A DNA stretch of 59,931 nucleotides from an uncultured Clostridium sp. (GTDB lineage: Bacteria > Bacillota > Clostridia > Clostridiales > Clostridiaceae), in contig NZ_CAMQZG010000022.1 of NCBI RefSeq assembly GCF_947039605.1, forward strand, positions 1 through 59,931, read 5' to 3'. The notes below the pieces were generated by a model. The model did not search any database. It saw only the letters and a list, made by a program, of their open reading frames with translations, and was not told the DNA's origin. Every line of letters begins with the position of its first letter. Positions within the stretch are counted from its first letter, which is position 1. This document shows, in pieces, positions 15,526-23,808 of the stretch. Both the position numbers and the translations under genes were made by a program.

Positions 15526-16134
15526 TTGGAATTTAAACAAAAGAAAAATATTGATAATCTATTTTCAGCAGGCGTAATGAGAATTGAAACAGAAAATTAT
15601 ATTATAAGAGGAACTAGGAGTGGTGATTGGGAAGATATGATAGAGATATATCAAAATAAATATCTTCATAAGTATAGTAAAGTACAATATATTTTAACTG
15701 AAAAAATGGCAATAAATCTTATGACAAATATAAATTATAATTTCACTTTAAGAGAGGCTATTACGTGGATTATTGAAAGAAAGATAGATGGAGAAAAACT
15801 TGGAATAATTTCACTAAGTAATATTTCTCATACTGATAAGAAAGCAGAGATTGGGTATGCTGTTAAGCAAAGTGCTATGAAAAAAGGTGTAATGGGTGAG
15901 TGTTTAGAAAAGGTTATAGATATTCTTTTAGAATTAGGTTTTGTAAGACTTGAGGCAAATGTATATAGAAAAAATATTGCATCAATTAAATTATGTCAGA
16001 AAATTGGGTTTGAAAATGAAGGGTTGAGAAAAAAATATTTATTTAATCAAGATACAAACACATATTTAGATAGTTATATTTTTGCAGTTGTGGATATAAA
16101 GAAAGTAAAGGTTAAGAGGAAGGTTAATAAATAG
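15526..16134 (+). CDS. GNAT-family N-acetyltransferase (RimJ/RimL type)
   Basis: A 202-residue acetyltransferase. Recognisable GNAT elements are KLGIISLSNIS (beta4 region), AEIGYAVKQSAMKKGVMGE (acetyl-CoA-binding loop region, with the usual RGxG replaced), LGFVRLEANVYRKNIASIKLCQKIGFENEGLRK in pieces around residues 145-180, typical of RimJ/RimL. The substrate is unknown. The TTG at 15526 with GAGTGGTG upstream is accepted as start; an in-frame ATG at 15580 is the alternative. The eutH gene starts 18 bp downstream, so the two are co-transcribed. Confidence 0.82.
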   Translation: MEFKQKKNIDNLFSAGVMRIETENYIIRGTRSGDWEDMIEIYQNKYLHKYSKVQYILTEKMAINLMTNINYNFTLREAITWIIERKIDGEKLGIISLSNISHTDKKAEIGYAVKQSAMKKGVMGECLEKVIDILLELGFVRLEANVYRKNIASIKLCQKIGFENEGLRKKYLFNQDTNTYLDSYIFAVVDIKKVKVKRKVNK

Positions 16135-16152
16135 AAATTTGGAGGAGTTAGA

Positions 16153-17235
16153 TTGGATAAGGTTATTTTGGTTATTATGGCAATATTTTTTGTTTTAGGG
16201 GGTATTGATTATATTTTAGATAATAAGTTTGGTATTGGTGAGAAGTTTAAAGAGGGAATAAGCTCAATAGGTCTTTTAGTTTTATCTATGACTGGTATTT
16301 TTGCTATTTCACCAATTATAGGGGAATTTTTAAGAGGAATATTTGTGCCTGTTGCAGAGGTTATGGGGATAGATGCAGCTATATTTCCATCTATGTTTCT
16401 TGCTATTGATATGGGTGCTCTTGGGATTAGTAGTGAGCTTGCAGCAAGCTCTGATATGCATATAGTTTCTGGAGTTATAGTAGCTTCAACTCTTGGGGCT
16501 ACACTTAGTTTTTCTATTCCACTTGCACTTGGGATAGTTGATAAAAGGCATTCTAGTGAATTATCTAAGGGGATAATTTATGGAATTGCCACTGTCCCTA
16601 TAGCTGCAATATGTTCAGGGATAATGCTTGGGATGAGTTTGAAAGTTTTATTTGTAAATTTACTACCTTTATTTATTTTAACTGGAATTATAATTATTGG
16701 AATGCTTAAATTTGAAGGTGTAATGGAAAAGGTTTTTAATATTTTTTCTAAAGGGATATTAATGGTAAGTCTTAGTGCACTTATTATGCTTGGAATAAAT
16801 TCTATTTTAGGAGTAGAGGTTATAAAGGGTATGATTCCAATAAATGATTCACTTGCTGTTGCAGGGAAAATTGGGATATTTTTAGCAGGTGCTTATCCAT
16901 TTTTAGAGATAGTTACTAGATATTGTTCTAAATATTTTAGTAAAGTTTCAAAAAAACTTAAGATAAATGAAAGTTCTATAATAAGTTTACTTGCAGGGCT
17001 TGTATCTAATATTATAATTTTTCAAAATTTTGATAAACTTGATAGAAGAGGCAAAGTTATTTGTTCGGCATTTAGTGTTAGTGGTGCATTTGTTTTAGGA
17101 GGACAGCTTGGATTTGTTTCTGCTGAGGTTCCAAATGCTGTTACAATTTATATTGTTTCAAAGATTTTAGCAAGTATTTGTTCTATTGCATTATCATGTA
17201 TTATGATAAATAAAGAGGCTGAATGTTTAAAATGA
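16153..17235 (+). CDS. eutH: EutH-family ethanolamine permease
   Basis: A 360-residue polytopic membrane protein with about 10 hydrophobic segments, colinear with EutH, which takes up ethanolamine at low concentration. Typical stretches are IFPSMFLAIDMGALGIS, IVASTLGATLSFSIPLALGI and GLVSNIIIFQNFDKLDRRGKV. The start is TTG 12 nt after the first base of GGAGGAG. No other eut gene (ammonia lyase, shell proteins, regulators) is near, so either the catabolic genes are elsewhere or it transports a different amino alcohol. It lies downstream of a GNAT gene and is closed by a strong terminator. Confidence 0.88.
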   Translation: MDKVILVIMAIFFVLGGIDYILDNKFGIGEKFKEGISSIGLLVLSMTGIFAISPIIGEFLRGIFVPVAEVMGIDAAIFPSMFLAIDMGALGISSELAASSDMHIVSGVIVASTLGATLSFSIPLALGIVDKRHSSELSKGIIYGIATVPIAAICSGIMLGMSLKVLFVNLLPLFILTGIIIIGMLKFEGVMEKVFNIFSKGILMVSLSALIMLGINSILGVEVIKGMIPINDSLAVAGKIGIFLAGAYPFLEIVTRYCSKYFSKVSKKLKINESSIISLLAGLVSNIIIFQNFDKLDRRGKVICSAFSVSGAFVLGGQLGFVSAEVPNAVTIYIVSKILASICSIALSCIMINKEAECLK

Positions 17236-17246
17236 AAATTATACAT

Positions 17247-17296
17247 AAAAATAGCTAACAAGAGCAATAGTGCTTTTGTTAGCTATTTTTTATTTT
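17247..17296. terminator. Bidirectional terminator between eutH and the GT4 gene
   Basis: AAAATAGCTAACAA pairs with TTGTTAGCTATTTT, with a small GCA/TGC inner stem. A-run and T-run flanks allow it to work for both converging genes. It overlaps the last codons of the minus-strand gene. Confidence 0.85.
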
Positions 17297-18420
17297 TTGC
17301 CTAATTCATAAATTTGTTGGTATGCACTAAGTGTTTTGCTTGCAGTATTTTTCCACGAGAATTCTTTTGAAAGAGTTAATGATTTTTCACTAAGTTCTTT
17401 TAAAAGTTTGTCATTGTTTAGTAGTGTTATAAGTTTTTCTTCAAGTTCTACATTTGAGTATGGATCAAATAAAAGATCTTTAATTTTAACTACTTCAGGT
17501 ATTGAGGTAGTATTTGATGAGAGGGCAGGAGTTCCACAGCTCATTGCTTCAAGTGGTGGTAGCCCAAAACCTTCATAAAATGATGGGTATACAAATAAGC
17601 TACAACCATTGTAAAGAGTTGGTAAATACTCTTCTTCTATAAATCCAGTGAAAATTATTTTATCTGAATTAGTAAGTGTTTTGCTTAGTAATTCTAATCT
17701 TTTACCTTCCTCACGAAGTCCTCCAACTATAAGAAGTTTTACATCTTTGTTTAAGTTTTTGCAAATATTATCAAAAGTCTCTAGAAGTCCTTGAATATTT
17801 TTTCTTGTGCTAAAACCACCAATATACATAATGTAATCACTAGTAAAATCAAATCTTTTTTGAACATTAGCCAATGTTTGAGCTTTATCTAGTGGTTTAT
17901 ATTCAGTATTAGCAGCAAGTGGAGTTACAAATATTCTCTCACTTGGAAAGCTTGGGAAAAATTTTAGGATATCTTTTTTTGAGTATTCTGAAACTGTTAA
18001 AATACCATCACAGTTTTCTATTACTAGCGGTATTTTTTTTAGGAAATTTTTAAGGTAGCTAGGACCAGTTGTTTCTGGTAATACATAAGGTATTAAGTCA
18101 TGTATTGTAACTATATTAAGATTATTTTCATTGGTGGTTAAACCTATTCCATTTTGTGGGACATGGAAAATTTCTATATCATTATTTTTAATATATTCTG
18201 GCATATAAAACTCTTCAAAAAAACCTTTATGCTTTCTAGAGCTCATAAGAATTGTAGTGTTTTGAGCTTTATAGTCATTAAAGGTTGCACCAGAGCAAAA
18301 TAAGTGATATTCATTTGTTTTATCAATAGATATAAGACCTTGTAAAAGGTTGTGTGTATAAGTACCAATGCCAGTTCCTCTATACCAACTAGCACCTCTT
18401 GAATCGATAAGTATTTTCAT
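17290..18420 (-). CDS. Glycosyltransferase family 4, spore-coat cluster copy 1
   Basis: A 376-residue GT-B enzyme. The N-terminal glycine loop is RGTGIGTYTHNLL and the C-terminal nucleotide-sugar motif is SFYEGFGLPPLEAMSCGTP (the EX7E motif of retaining GT4 enzymes). The ATG at 18420 gives the same N-terminus (MKILIDSRGASWYRGTGIG) as the paralogue at 21.4-22.5 kb; an in-frame TTG at 18438 is possible. Divergent from a cotS-family gene and near two others, so it most likely builds a glycan or glycoconjugate of the spore coat or crust. Confidence 0.88.
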   Translation of the reverse strand: MKILIDSRGASWYRGTGIGTYTHNLLQGLISIDKTNEYHLFCSGATFNDYKAQNTTILMSSRKHKGFFEEFYMPEYIKNNDIEIFHVPQNGIGLTTNENNLNIVTIHDLIPYVLPETTGPSYLKNFLKKIPLVIENCDGILTVSEYSKKDILKFFPSFPSERIFVTPLAANTEYKPLDKAQTLANVQKRFDFTSDYIMYIGGFSTRKNIQGLLETFDNICKNLNKDVKLLIVGGLREEGKRLELLSKTLTNSDKIIFTGFIEEEYLPTLYNGCSLFVYPSFYEGFGLPPLEAMSCGTPALSSNTTSIPEVVKIKDLLFDPYSNVELEEKLITLLNNDKLLKELSEKSLTLSKEFSWKNTASKTLSAYQQIYELGKK

Positions 18421-18447
18421 AAGCCACGTCACTTCCAATCTTACTTA

Positions 18448-18493
18448 TAATATTAATAATATTATTTAGTTACTCATAATATTATTAATATTA
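18448..18493. repeat. Perfect 18-bp inverted repeat in the divergent GT4/cotS promoter region
   Basis: TAATATTAATAATATTAT (18448-18465) and its exact reverse complement (18476-18493) around a 10-nt loop. It contains only A and T in the arms, lies midway between two divergent genes and has no T tail, so it is not a terminator. It could be an operator or a cruciform-forming site. Confidence 0.8.
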
Positions 18494-18518
18494 CTTAAGT
18501 TCTATAAGTGTGAATGTA

Positions 18519-18545
18519 ACAAGCTAGAAATCTTAGCATAGAATA
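18519..18545 (+). promoter_or_regulatory. Sigma-K-type promoter of the first cotS gene
   Basis: AC at 18519-18520, a 16-bp spacer, then CATAGAATA at 18537-18545, matching the sigma-K consensus AC-N16/17-CATANNNTA. It is 28 bp before the GTG start. Late mother-cell expression fits a coat gene. Confidence 0.65.
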
Positions 18546-18573
18546 AAATAAACCTATTTTAGGGGGTTATACA

Positions 18574-19584
18574 GTGGATTTTGATAGAGTAAGAAGAATA
18601 GTAGAAGATAATTATGGAATAAAAGTAAGTAAGATTACAAAAAGAAAGAATGTTTATAGGGTAAGAGCTGGTTTTAGAGAATATTGCTTGAAAGTTATAA
18701 ACTATGAGTTTTCACATTTTTATTTTATTTTATCTGCAATTAAACATTTAGATGCAAATGGATTTAGAGGAACACCAAAGATAATACCTACAGCAACTTA
18801 TAGGGATTATATAAAATTTGATGAGAAATTTGCTTATTTAACTGAATGGATGGAGGTTAGAGAGGCAGATTATGATAATACTAATGATCTTATTTTAACA
18901 GCTAAAAAAGTAGCAGAACTACATAAATGCAGTAAGGGCTTTATTGTAGATTCTAATATGAAGCCAAGGGTTGGCTGGGGAAGTTGGACAGGTGTATTTG
19001 AGACAAGGTTAGAAGAAATTTTAGATTTTGAAAATAAGATAAAAGAAAAGAAAAATAAAACAGAGTTTGATATAACATACATTAGATTTTTAAATGATGA
19101 GATTGAAAGAGGTATGCTTGCAATAGAAGATTTAAAAGAGAGAAGTAAGTACAATGAATATATGGCAAAGGAACTTATGGGACTAGGTTTTTGTCACCAT
19201 GATTTAGCGCATCATAACATTTTAGTAGGAAGAAATGATGAGATAAGTATTATAGATTTTGACTATTGCATATTAGATTCACATCTTCATGATGTTGCTA
19301 GTCTTTGTATGAGGGCTATGAGAAATGGGAAGTGGAGCATTGATAAGTATGAAAGTATAACAAGGGCATATTCAGAAGATGGAAATGGTCTTACAAAGGA
19401 TGAGGAGAAAATAGTTATTGGATTTTTAGAATTTCCACAAGATTATTGGCAAGTTGGACTTCAGTATTATTGGGAAAAACTTGATTGGAGTGAAGAAAGA
19501 TTTATGGGAAGGCTTAGAAATTATATCGTAGATAGAAACGGGAGAAGAAGGTTTATAGAAGCATTAAAGGAAAGGAACAAGTAA
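18574..19584 (+). CDS. CotS-family spore coat kinase-like protein, copy 1
   Basis: A 336-residue protein of the CotS/YtaA family, which has the aminoglycoside-phosphotransferase/choline-kinase fold. The catalytic-loop motif is CHHDLAHHNILV (HxDxxxxN) and the metal motif is IIDFDYC. Both are intact, so it may be an active small-molecule or sugar kinase of the mother cell. It starts at a GTG after AGGGGG. It is the first of three linked genes on this strand (the next starts 5 bp on). The N-terminal part (VRAGFREYCLKVINYEF) is the ATP-binding lobe. Confidence 0.88.
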   Translation: MDFDRVRRIVEDNYGIKVSKITKRKNVYRVRAGFREYCLKVINYEFSHFYFILSAIKHLDANGFRGTPKIIPTATYRDYIKFDEKFAYLTEWMEVREADYDNTNDLILTAKKVAELHKCSKGFIVDSNMKPRVGWGSWTGVFETRLEEILDFENKIKEKKNKTEFDITYIRFLNDEIERGMLAIEDLKERSKYNEYMAKELMGLGFCHHDLAHHNILVGRNDEISIIDFDYCILDSHLHDVASLCMRAMRNGKWSIDKYESITRAYSEDGNGLTKDEEKIVIGFLEFPQDYWQVGLQYYWEKLDWSEERFMGRLRNYIVDRNGRRRFIEALKERNK

Positions 19585-19589
19585 TTTCT

Positions 19590-20270
19590 ATGAGAAGAGA
19601 AGATTTACTTAAAAATTTTTTGGGACATCACAATATAAATTTAATTGATAGAGGTGTTATAAAGAAAAAATTTGATATTTTAGAGGCAATTGATGATTTA
19701 ACAAATTTTCATAGTTTTGTATGTGATAAAAAAGATTATAGTCTTGGGCTTATTAGTGAGGCAGGAAGAATTAGACAAGAACAAAAGAATTCACTAATTA
19801 GGATGAAGAGGCTTCAAAATGAAAGTGATTTTAATTTAACTGAATTAATAAATTATGCTAGTGGGTGTATTAGTGAGCTTAGCGACTTAGAATTTTGTTC
19901 TATGATTAATAGAAGTTATAAAAACTCTGAAATAACACTTGGGAAGATTTATCAAAATTTATATAGAGAGAAGGATATTTTACAAGTTTCAGATACGACT
20001 AGAATTAGATTTGGAATGATAGAAGATGATTTTATAAAGCTTGTTAAAAGAGTGAAAAGACGAGAGAAAGACATAGATTATTTAGCTATGACTGATGAGT
20101 TTGTAGAGAAGGCAAAGCTAGATAATCTAAGTAGGATTTATATTAAATCTGCTTTGGATTATCCAGAGGAGGCGGCAAATTATTTATCTTTTGTGTATCT
20201 TAGAGACTTTGATGATGAGAAAGTAAAAGAAAAACTTGCTGATATAGAAAGAGATTTTAGAGTTTTTTAG
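19590..20270 (+). CDS. Unknown protein in the spore-coat kinase operon
   Basis: A 226-residue protein that I do not recognise. It is highly charged, mostly helical by eye, with no signal peptide or membrane segment. It starts 5 bp after one cotS-family gene and ends 9 bp before another, so it is surely translated with them during sporulation. The middle (about 80-140) has repeated Leu/Ile heptad-like spacing. It may be a coat structural or adaptor protein; that is inference from position. Confidence 0.75.
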   Translation: MRREDLLKNFLGHHNINLIDRGVIKKKFDILEAIDDLTNFHSFVCDKKDYSLGLISEAGRIRQEQKNSLIRMKRLQNESDFNLTELINYASGCISELSDLEFCSMINRSYKNSEITLGKIYQNLYREKDILQVSDTTRIRFGMIEDDFIKLVKRVKRREKDIDYLAMTDEFVEKAKLDNLSRIYIKSALDYPEEAANYLSFVYLRDFDDEKVKEKLADIERDFRVF

Positions 20271-20279
20271 GAGGTTTAT

Positions 20280-21332
20280 ATGGGGAGAGTAAGATATAGA
20301 GATGCGAAGTATCTTTGCAAGTATGATTTAGATATTGAATTTTTTAGTGAATTAGCACTAAATATAAATGATTTATGGCCTACAAGAAATATTTTTATTT
20401 TAGATTGTGAAGAGGGTAAGAAAATTCTAAAGATTATTAATTATGATGAAGAAAAACTTGGGTTTATAGTTGATATTCTTGAGTATCTTAAAAAAGGTTA
20501 TGATGGTATTCTTAGTATAAATAAGTTTGATGATGGTAGATATAAGGTGGAGAGAAAGGGAAATACTTATATTCTTTTAGACCTTATAGAAGGTGTGGAG
20601 TGTAATCTTAATAATCCTATGGATTTGGAGGCAACAGGAAAAGCTATTGCTAGTCTACATTTAGCAGGGCGTGGAGTTTTAGAGGTTTTAGGAGAAAAAC
20701 ATAAAGATAAAATATCACTGGGGAATCTTAGAGAAAGATTTGAGGAAGGTATAATAAATCTTGAAAAGTGCACGAGTCTTGCGAGTGTTAAAACATATAA
20801 AAATGAGTTTGATAAGATATTTTTAGAAAATGTAGATTATAATTTAGCACTGATGAAAAAAGCTATAGAGCTTTTAGACAAGAGTAGTTATAAAGAACTT
20901 TGTAAGGATAATGATTATATATCAGTATGTCATAATGATCTTGCTTATCACAATATGATTGTAAATGGAGGCAAAGTTAATTTTATAGATTTTGATTATG
21001 CAAATATAGATTTGAGAATTTTAGATGTATATAATTTTACTTTTAAAACCTTAAAAAAACATGCTTTTAATTTAGAAGTCTATAATAAGGTAATTTCTGA
21101 TTATGATAGTGTATCAAAATTATCAGGGGCAGAACTTGAAATATTATATATTCTACTTTTATATCCAAGTGATTTTAATGCTATAAGTAGAAATTACTAT
21201 TTTGCATTAAAAGATTGGAGGTATCAAAGTTATCTTAATAAACTTGAAAACAAAATTTTTCACAGAAAAGAGAAAGAGCTTTTACTTCGTGAAATAGAAA
21301 AAAACAAGAGAGAAGATCTTGTGAAGGATTAA
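20280..21332 (+). CDS. CotS-family spore coat kinase-like protein, copy 2
   Basis: A 350-residue homologue of the kinase at 18.6 kb. The catalytic loop is CHNDLAYHNMIV and the metal motif is FIDFDYAN, both intact. The N-terminal lobe is more diverged (NIFILDCEEGKKILKIINYDEE). It starts after AGGAGG 9 bp after the unknown gene. It ends at a terminator shared with the converging GT4 gene. The aminoglycoside-kinase fold suggests phosphorylation of a sugar or amino sugar used by the neighbouring glycosyltransferases, which is unproven. Confidence 0.85.
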   Translation: MGRVRYRDAKYLCKYDLDIEFFSELALNINDLWPTRNIFILDCEEGKKILKIINYDEEKLGFIVDILEYLKKGYDGILSINKFDDGRYKVERKGNTYILLDLIEGVECNLNNPMDLEATGKAIASLHLAGRGVLEVLGEKHKDKISLGNLRERFEEGIINLEKCTSLASVKTYKNEFDKIFLENVDYNLALMKKAIELLDKSSYKELCKDNDYISVCHNDLAYHNMIVNGGKVNFIDFDYANIDLRILDVYNFTFKTLKKHAFNLEVYNKVISDYDSVSKLSGAELEILYILLLYPSDFNAISRNYYFALKDWRYQSYLNKLENKIFHRKEKELLLREIEKNKREDLVKD

Positions 21333-21341
21333 ATTTATTAA

Positions 21342-21379
21342 AAAAGCTACATGATGTTAATTTTAATCATGTAGCTTTT
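21342..21379. terminator. Bidirectional terminator between cotS copy 2 and GT4 copy 2
   Basis: A 14-bp perfect stem, AAAAGCTACATGAT with ATCATGTAGCTTTT, 10-nt loop, flanked by A and T runs. It lies between two converging genes whose stop codons are about 50 bp apart. Confidence 0.88.
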
Positions 21380-21381
21380 AG

Positions 21382-22506
21382 CTATTGTAGTTTAATTGTA
21401 TTTTCATATGCGTTTATAGTTTCCCTTGCTGTTTTATGCCAACTAAATTTTGCAGATTGATTTAGCCCTTTTTGAATTAAGTTATTTTTAAAGTCTAAAT
21501 CGGTAGCAAGTTTAATTATAGAATTTGAAATGTCAGAAACATCTGATGGATTTATAAGCATTGTAGAATTATCTACAACTTCGGGTATAGAAGTTAAATT
21601 AGAGGATATTACAGGCGTTCCACAAGCCATAGCCTCTATTGGTGGAAGTCCAAAACCTTCATAAAAAGAAGGATATACAAGCATCAATGCAGAGTTATAA
21701 AAGATAGGCATATGATTTGTTGGGATAAATCCAGTGAAAATAACTTTATCTTCTATACCAAGAGCGATAGCTCTATTTTTATATATTTCATATGAAACAC
21801 CTTTTCTTCCAATAACAACAAGTTTAGTTAAGGGTGATAAAGATGGGTATGAAGTACAAAAAGCATCTATAAGACCAAGTATATTTTTTCTAGGACTAAA
21901 ACCACCAACATATAAAATATAATCATCATTTAAATTATAATTTTCTTTTAAAAATGATTTACATGTATTTTTATCAAGTGGTTTATACTGACTTTCAGCA
22001 GCAAGATGAGTTACAAAAATTTTCTCTTTTGGAAATCCAAGAGTTTTATGTATATCATCTTTTGAGTAATTAGAAACTGTTATTATTCCACTAATGCTAT
22101 TTAAAATTTTAGGCAGTTCTTTATCAAAAATACTTAAGTAGTTATCACTAACCGTTTCAGGCATTTTTAGTGGAATGATATCATGCAAAGTTATAATTTG
22201 TGGGATAGATGAGTTATTTGTTATACCGATACCATTTTGAGGTATGTGATATAAATCAGAATTTACATCTATTAAATTAGGAGATTTTATATCTTCCCAA
22301 AAATTATTTTTAGTGAATTCTTCTGAGAATTTTAAGGAAAAATTGTTTTTAAGGTTCAAATCTAACTTGGAATTTTCAGAAATATAAACATTATATTGGT
22401 GAGTTGTATCTATTTTATTTAGGTTATTTAACAATTGATAAGTATAATTTCCAATGCCGGTGCCTCTATAAAGAGTTGAGGCTCTGCCATCTATTGCTAT
22501 ATTCAT
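21382..22506 (-). CDS. Glycosyltransferase family 4, spore-coat cluster copy 2
   Basis: A 374-residue GT4 enzyme, a clear paralogue of the one at 17.3-18.4 kb along its whole length: RGTGIGNYTYQLL near the N-terminus, YHIPQNGIG, FVTHLAAESQYKPLDK, and the EX7E motif in SFYEGFGLPPIEAMACGTP. It starts at an ATG after AAAGGA. Divergent from a third cotS-family gene, repeating the arrangement of copy 1. It probably acts in synthesis of a spore-surface glycan. Confidence 0.88.
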   Translation of the reverse strand: MNIAIDGRASTLYRGTGIGNYTYQLLNNLNKIDTTHQYNVYISENSKLDLNLKNNFSLKFSEEFTKNNFWEDIKSPNLIDVNSDLYHIPQNGIGITNNSSIPQIITLHDIIPLKMPETVSDNYLSIFDKELPKILNSISGIITVSNYSKDDIHKTLGFPKEKIFVTHLAAESQYKPLDKNTCKSFLKENYNLNDDYILYVGGFSPRKNILGLIDAFCTSYPSLSPLTKLVVIGRKGVSYEIYKNRAIALGIEDKVIFTGFIPTNHMPIFYNSALMLVYPSFYEGFGLPPIEAMACGTPVISSNLTSIPEVVDNSTMLINPSDVSDISNSIIKLATDLDFKNNLIQKGLNQSAKFSWHKTARETINAYENTIKLQ

Positions 22507-22612
22507 TATAAATCCTTTCAGTATGGCTATATTATTATTATATTATTAATAGTTAAAAAATGTTAATAAATAAAAGTATATTGACATATAAATATATTGG
22601 GGGTGAATAATT

Positions 22613-23617
22613 ATGATGAGGGAATTTGAAATAGAAAGACAATTTGACATTAAGATTGATACATTAAAACCTAGTAAGGGAATATATTATCTTAAAACTA
22701 ACAAAGGTGATAGATGTTTAAAGAGAATAAATTATGGAACACAAAAACTTTTATTTGTTTACGGTGCAAAAGAACACTTAATTCAAAATGGTTTTGATAA
22801 GATAGATAGATATTTTTTAAACATAGATGAGGAGCCATATGCTTTAGTTAATGAAGATTTATATACTTTATCAGATTGGATAGAAGGTAGAGAGTGTGAT
22901 TTTCATAATATAGATGAAGTAAAGCTTGCAGCACAGGCGCTTGCAAGATTACATGAGGCTAGCAAAGGGTATGATCCACCAGAAAATTCAAAACTTAAAA
23001 CAGATATAGGAAGATGGCCAAGTCTTATGGATAAGAGAATAAAAGCTCTATCTAAGATGAGAGATATGGCAAGAAAGAAAAATATGAAGCAAAATTTTGA
23101 CCTTACGTATATAAAAACTGTTGATTTTTATAAGGATTTAGCAATAAGAGCATCAAAGCTTTTAAATGCGTCTGAATATGAGGCAGTATGCGAAAAAAGC
23201 GAAGAAGAAAAAATATTTTGCCATCATGATTTCACATATCATAATATAGTTATAGATGATAATAACGATTTACACATTTTAGATTTTGATTACTGTAAAA
23301 GAGAGATAAGAGCTTTTGATATAGCTAATTTTATGATTAAAGTTCTTAAAAAAGTAGATTGGGATTTAGAATTTGCAAAGGCTATTATAGAGAGCTATAG
23401 CTCTGTGTCAGCAATTGAAGAAAGAGAGTACAAAATTATATTAGCATTCCTTCTTTTCCCACAAAGATATTGGAGACTTGCTAATAGACATTATTATAAT
23501 GAGGTGACTTGGGGGGCGACTACCTTTACTAAGAAAATCCAAAATATAATAAATGAAAAAATTTTATATACAGAGTTTATTGAAGCATTCAAGGAAGAGT
23601 ACTCTTTAAGCGAATAA
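22613..23617 (+). CDS. cotS: CotS-family spore coat kinase-like protein, copy 3
   Basis: A 334-residue protein, the most typical CotS of the three by length and motifs: FCHHDFTYHNIVI (HxDxxxxN) and LHILDFDYC (metal DxD), with a SDWIEGRECDF segment typical of the family. Two adjacent ATGs (22613, 22616) follow GGGGGTG. It is divergent from GT4 copy 2 and 191 bp before yabG, whose Bacillus counterpart processes coat proteins. I see no convincing sigma-K element in its upstream region. Confidence 0.88.
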   Translation: MMREFEIERQFDIKIDTLKPSKGIYYLKTNKGDRCLKRINYGTQKLLFVYGAKEHLIQNGFDKIDRYFLNIDEEPYALVNEDLYTLSDWIEGRECDFHNIDEVKLAAQALARLHEASKGYDPPENSKLKTDIGRWPSLMDKRIKALSKMRDMARKKNMKQNFDLTYIKTVDFYKDLAIRASKLLNASEYEAVCEKSEEEKIFCHHDFTYHNIVIDDNNDLHILDFDYCKREIRAFDIANFMIKVLKKVDWDLEFAKAIIESYSSVSAIEEREYKIILAFLLFPQRYWRLANRHYYNEVTWGATTFTKKIQNIINEKILYTEFIEAFKEEYSLSE

Positions 23618-23649
23618 GGTTATGAAAAGATTAAGTTTAAAATCATGAG

Positions 23650-23706
23650 AGGTTTTATTAAAACAGTTAAAATATGAAAGTATTTAACTTTTTAGTAGAA
23701 CCTTTT
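23650..23706 (+). terminator. Long hairpin terminator after cotS copy 3
   Basis: AGGTT...TTATTAAAA...AGTTAAA pairs with TTTAACT...TTTTAGTAG...AACCT, including several G-T pairs, then TTT. The long stem and short T tail make it a moderate call. Confidence 0.6.
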
Positions 23707-23751
23707 ATGTTTACTTAAATACATAATGAATAAAAAGTGACTTTAAAAGTA

Positions 23752-23779
23752 ACAAATCTGGCTATTAGTGCATAATATA
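23752..23779 (+). promoter_or_regulatory. Sigma-K-type promoter of yabG
   Basis: AC (23752-23753), a 17-bp spacer, CATAATATA (23771-23779), matching CATANNNTA; it lies 29 bp before the yabG ATG. yabG is known to be sigma-K-dependent in Bacillus subtilis. Confidence 0.7.
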
Positions 23780-23808
23780 AGAATTATACAGACAAAGGGG
23801 TCACGCTT

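Noticed and set aside
22507-22612. Sigma-A or sigma-K promoter between GT4 copy 2 and cotS copy 3
   Set aside because: TTGACA at about 22582 leaves no room for a -10 before the ribosome site, and CATATAAAT lacks the TA of the sigma-K -10 at the right place.
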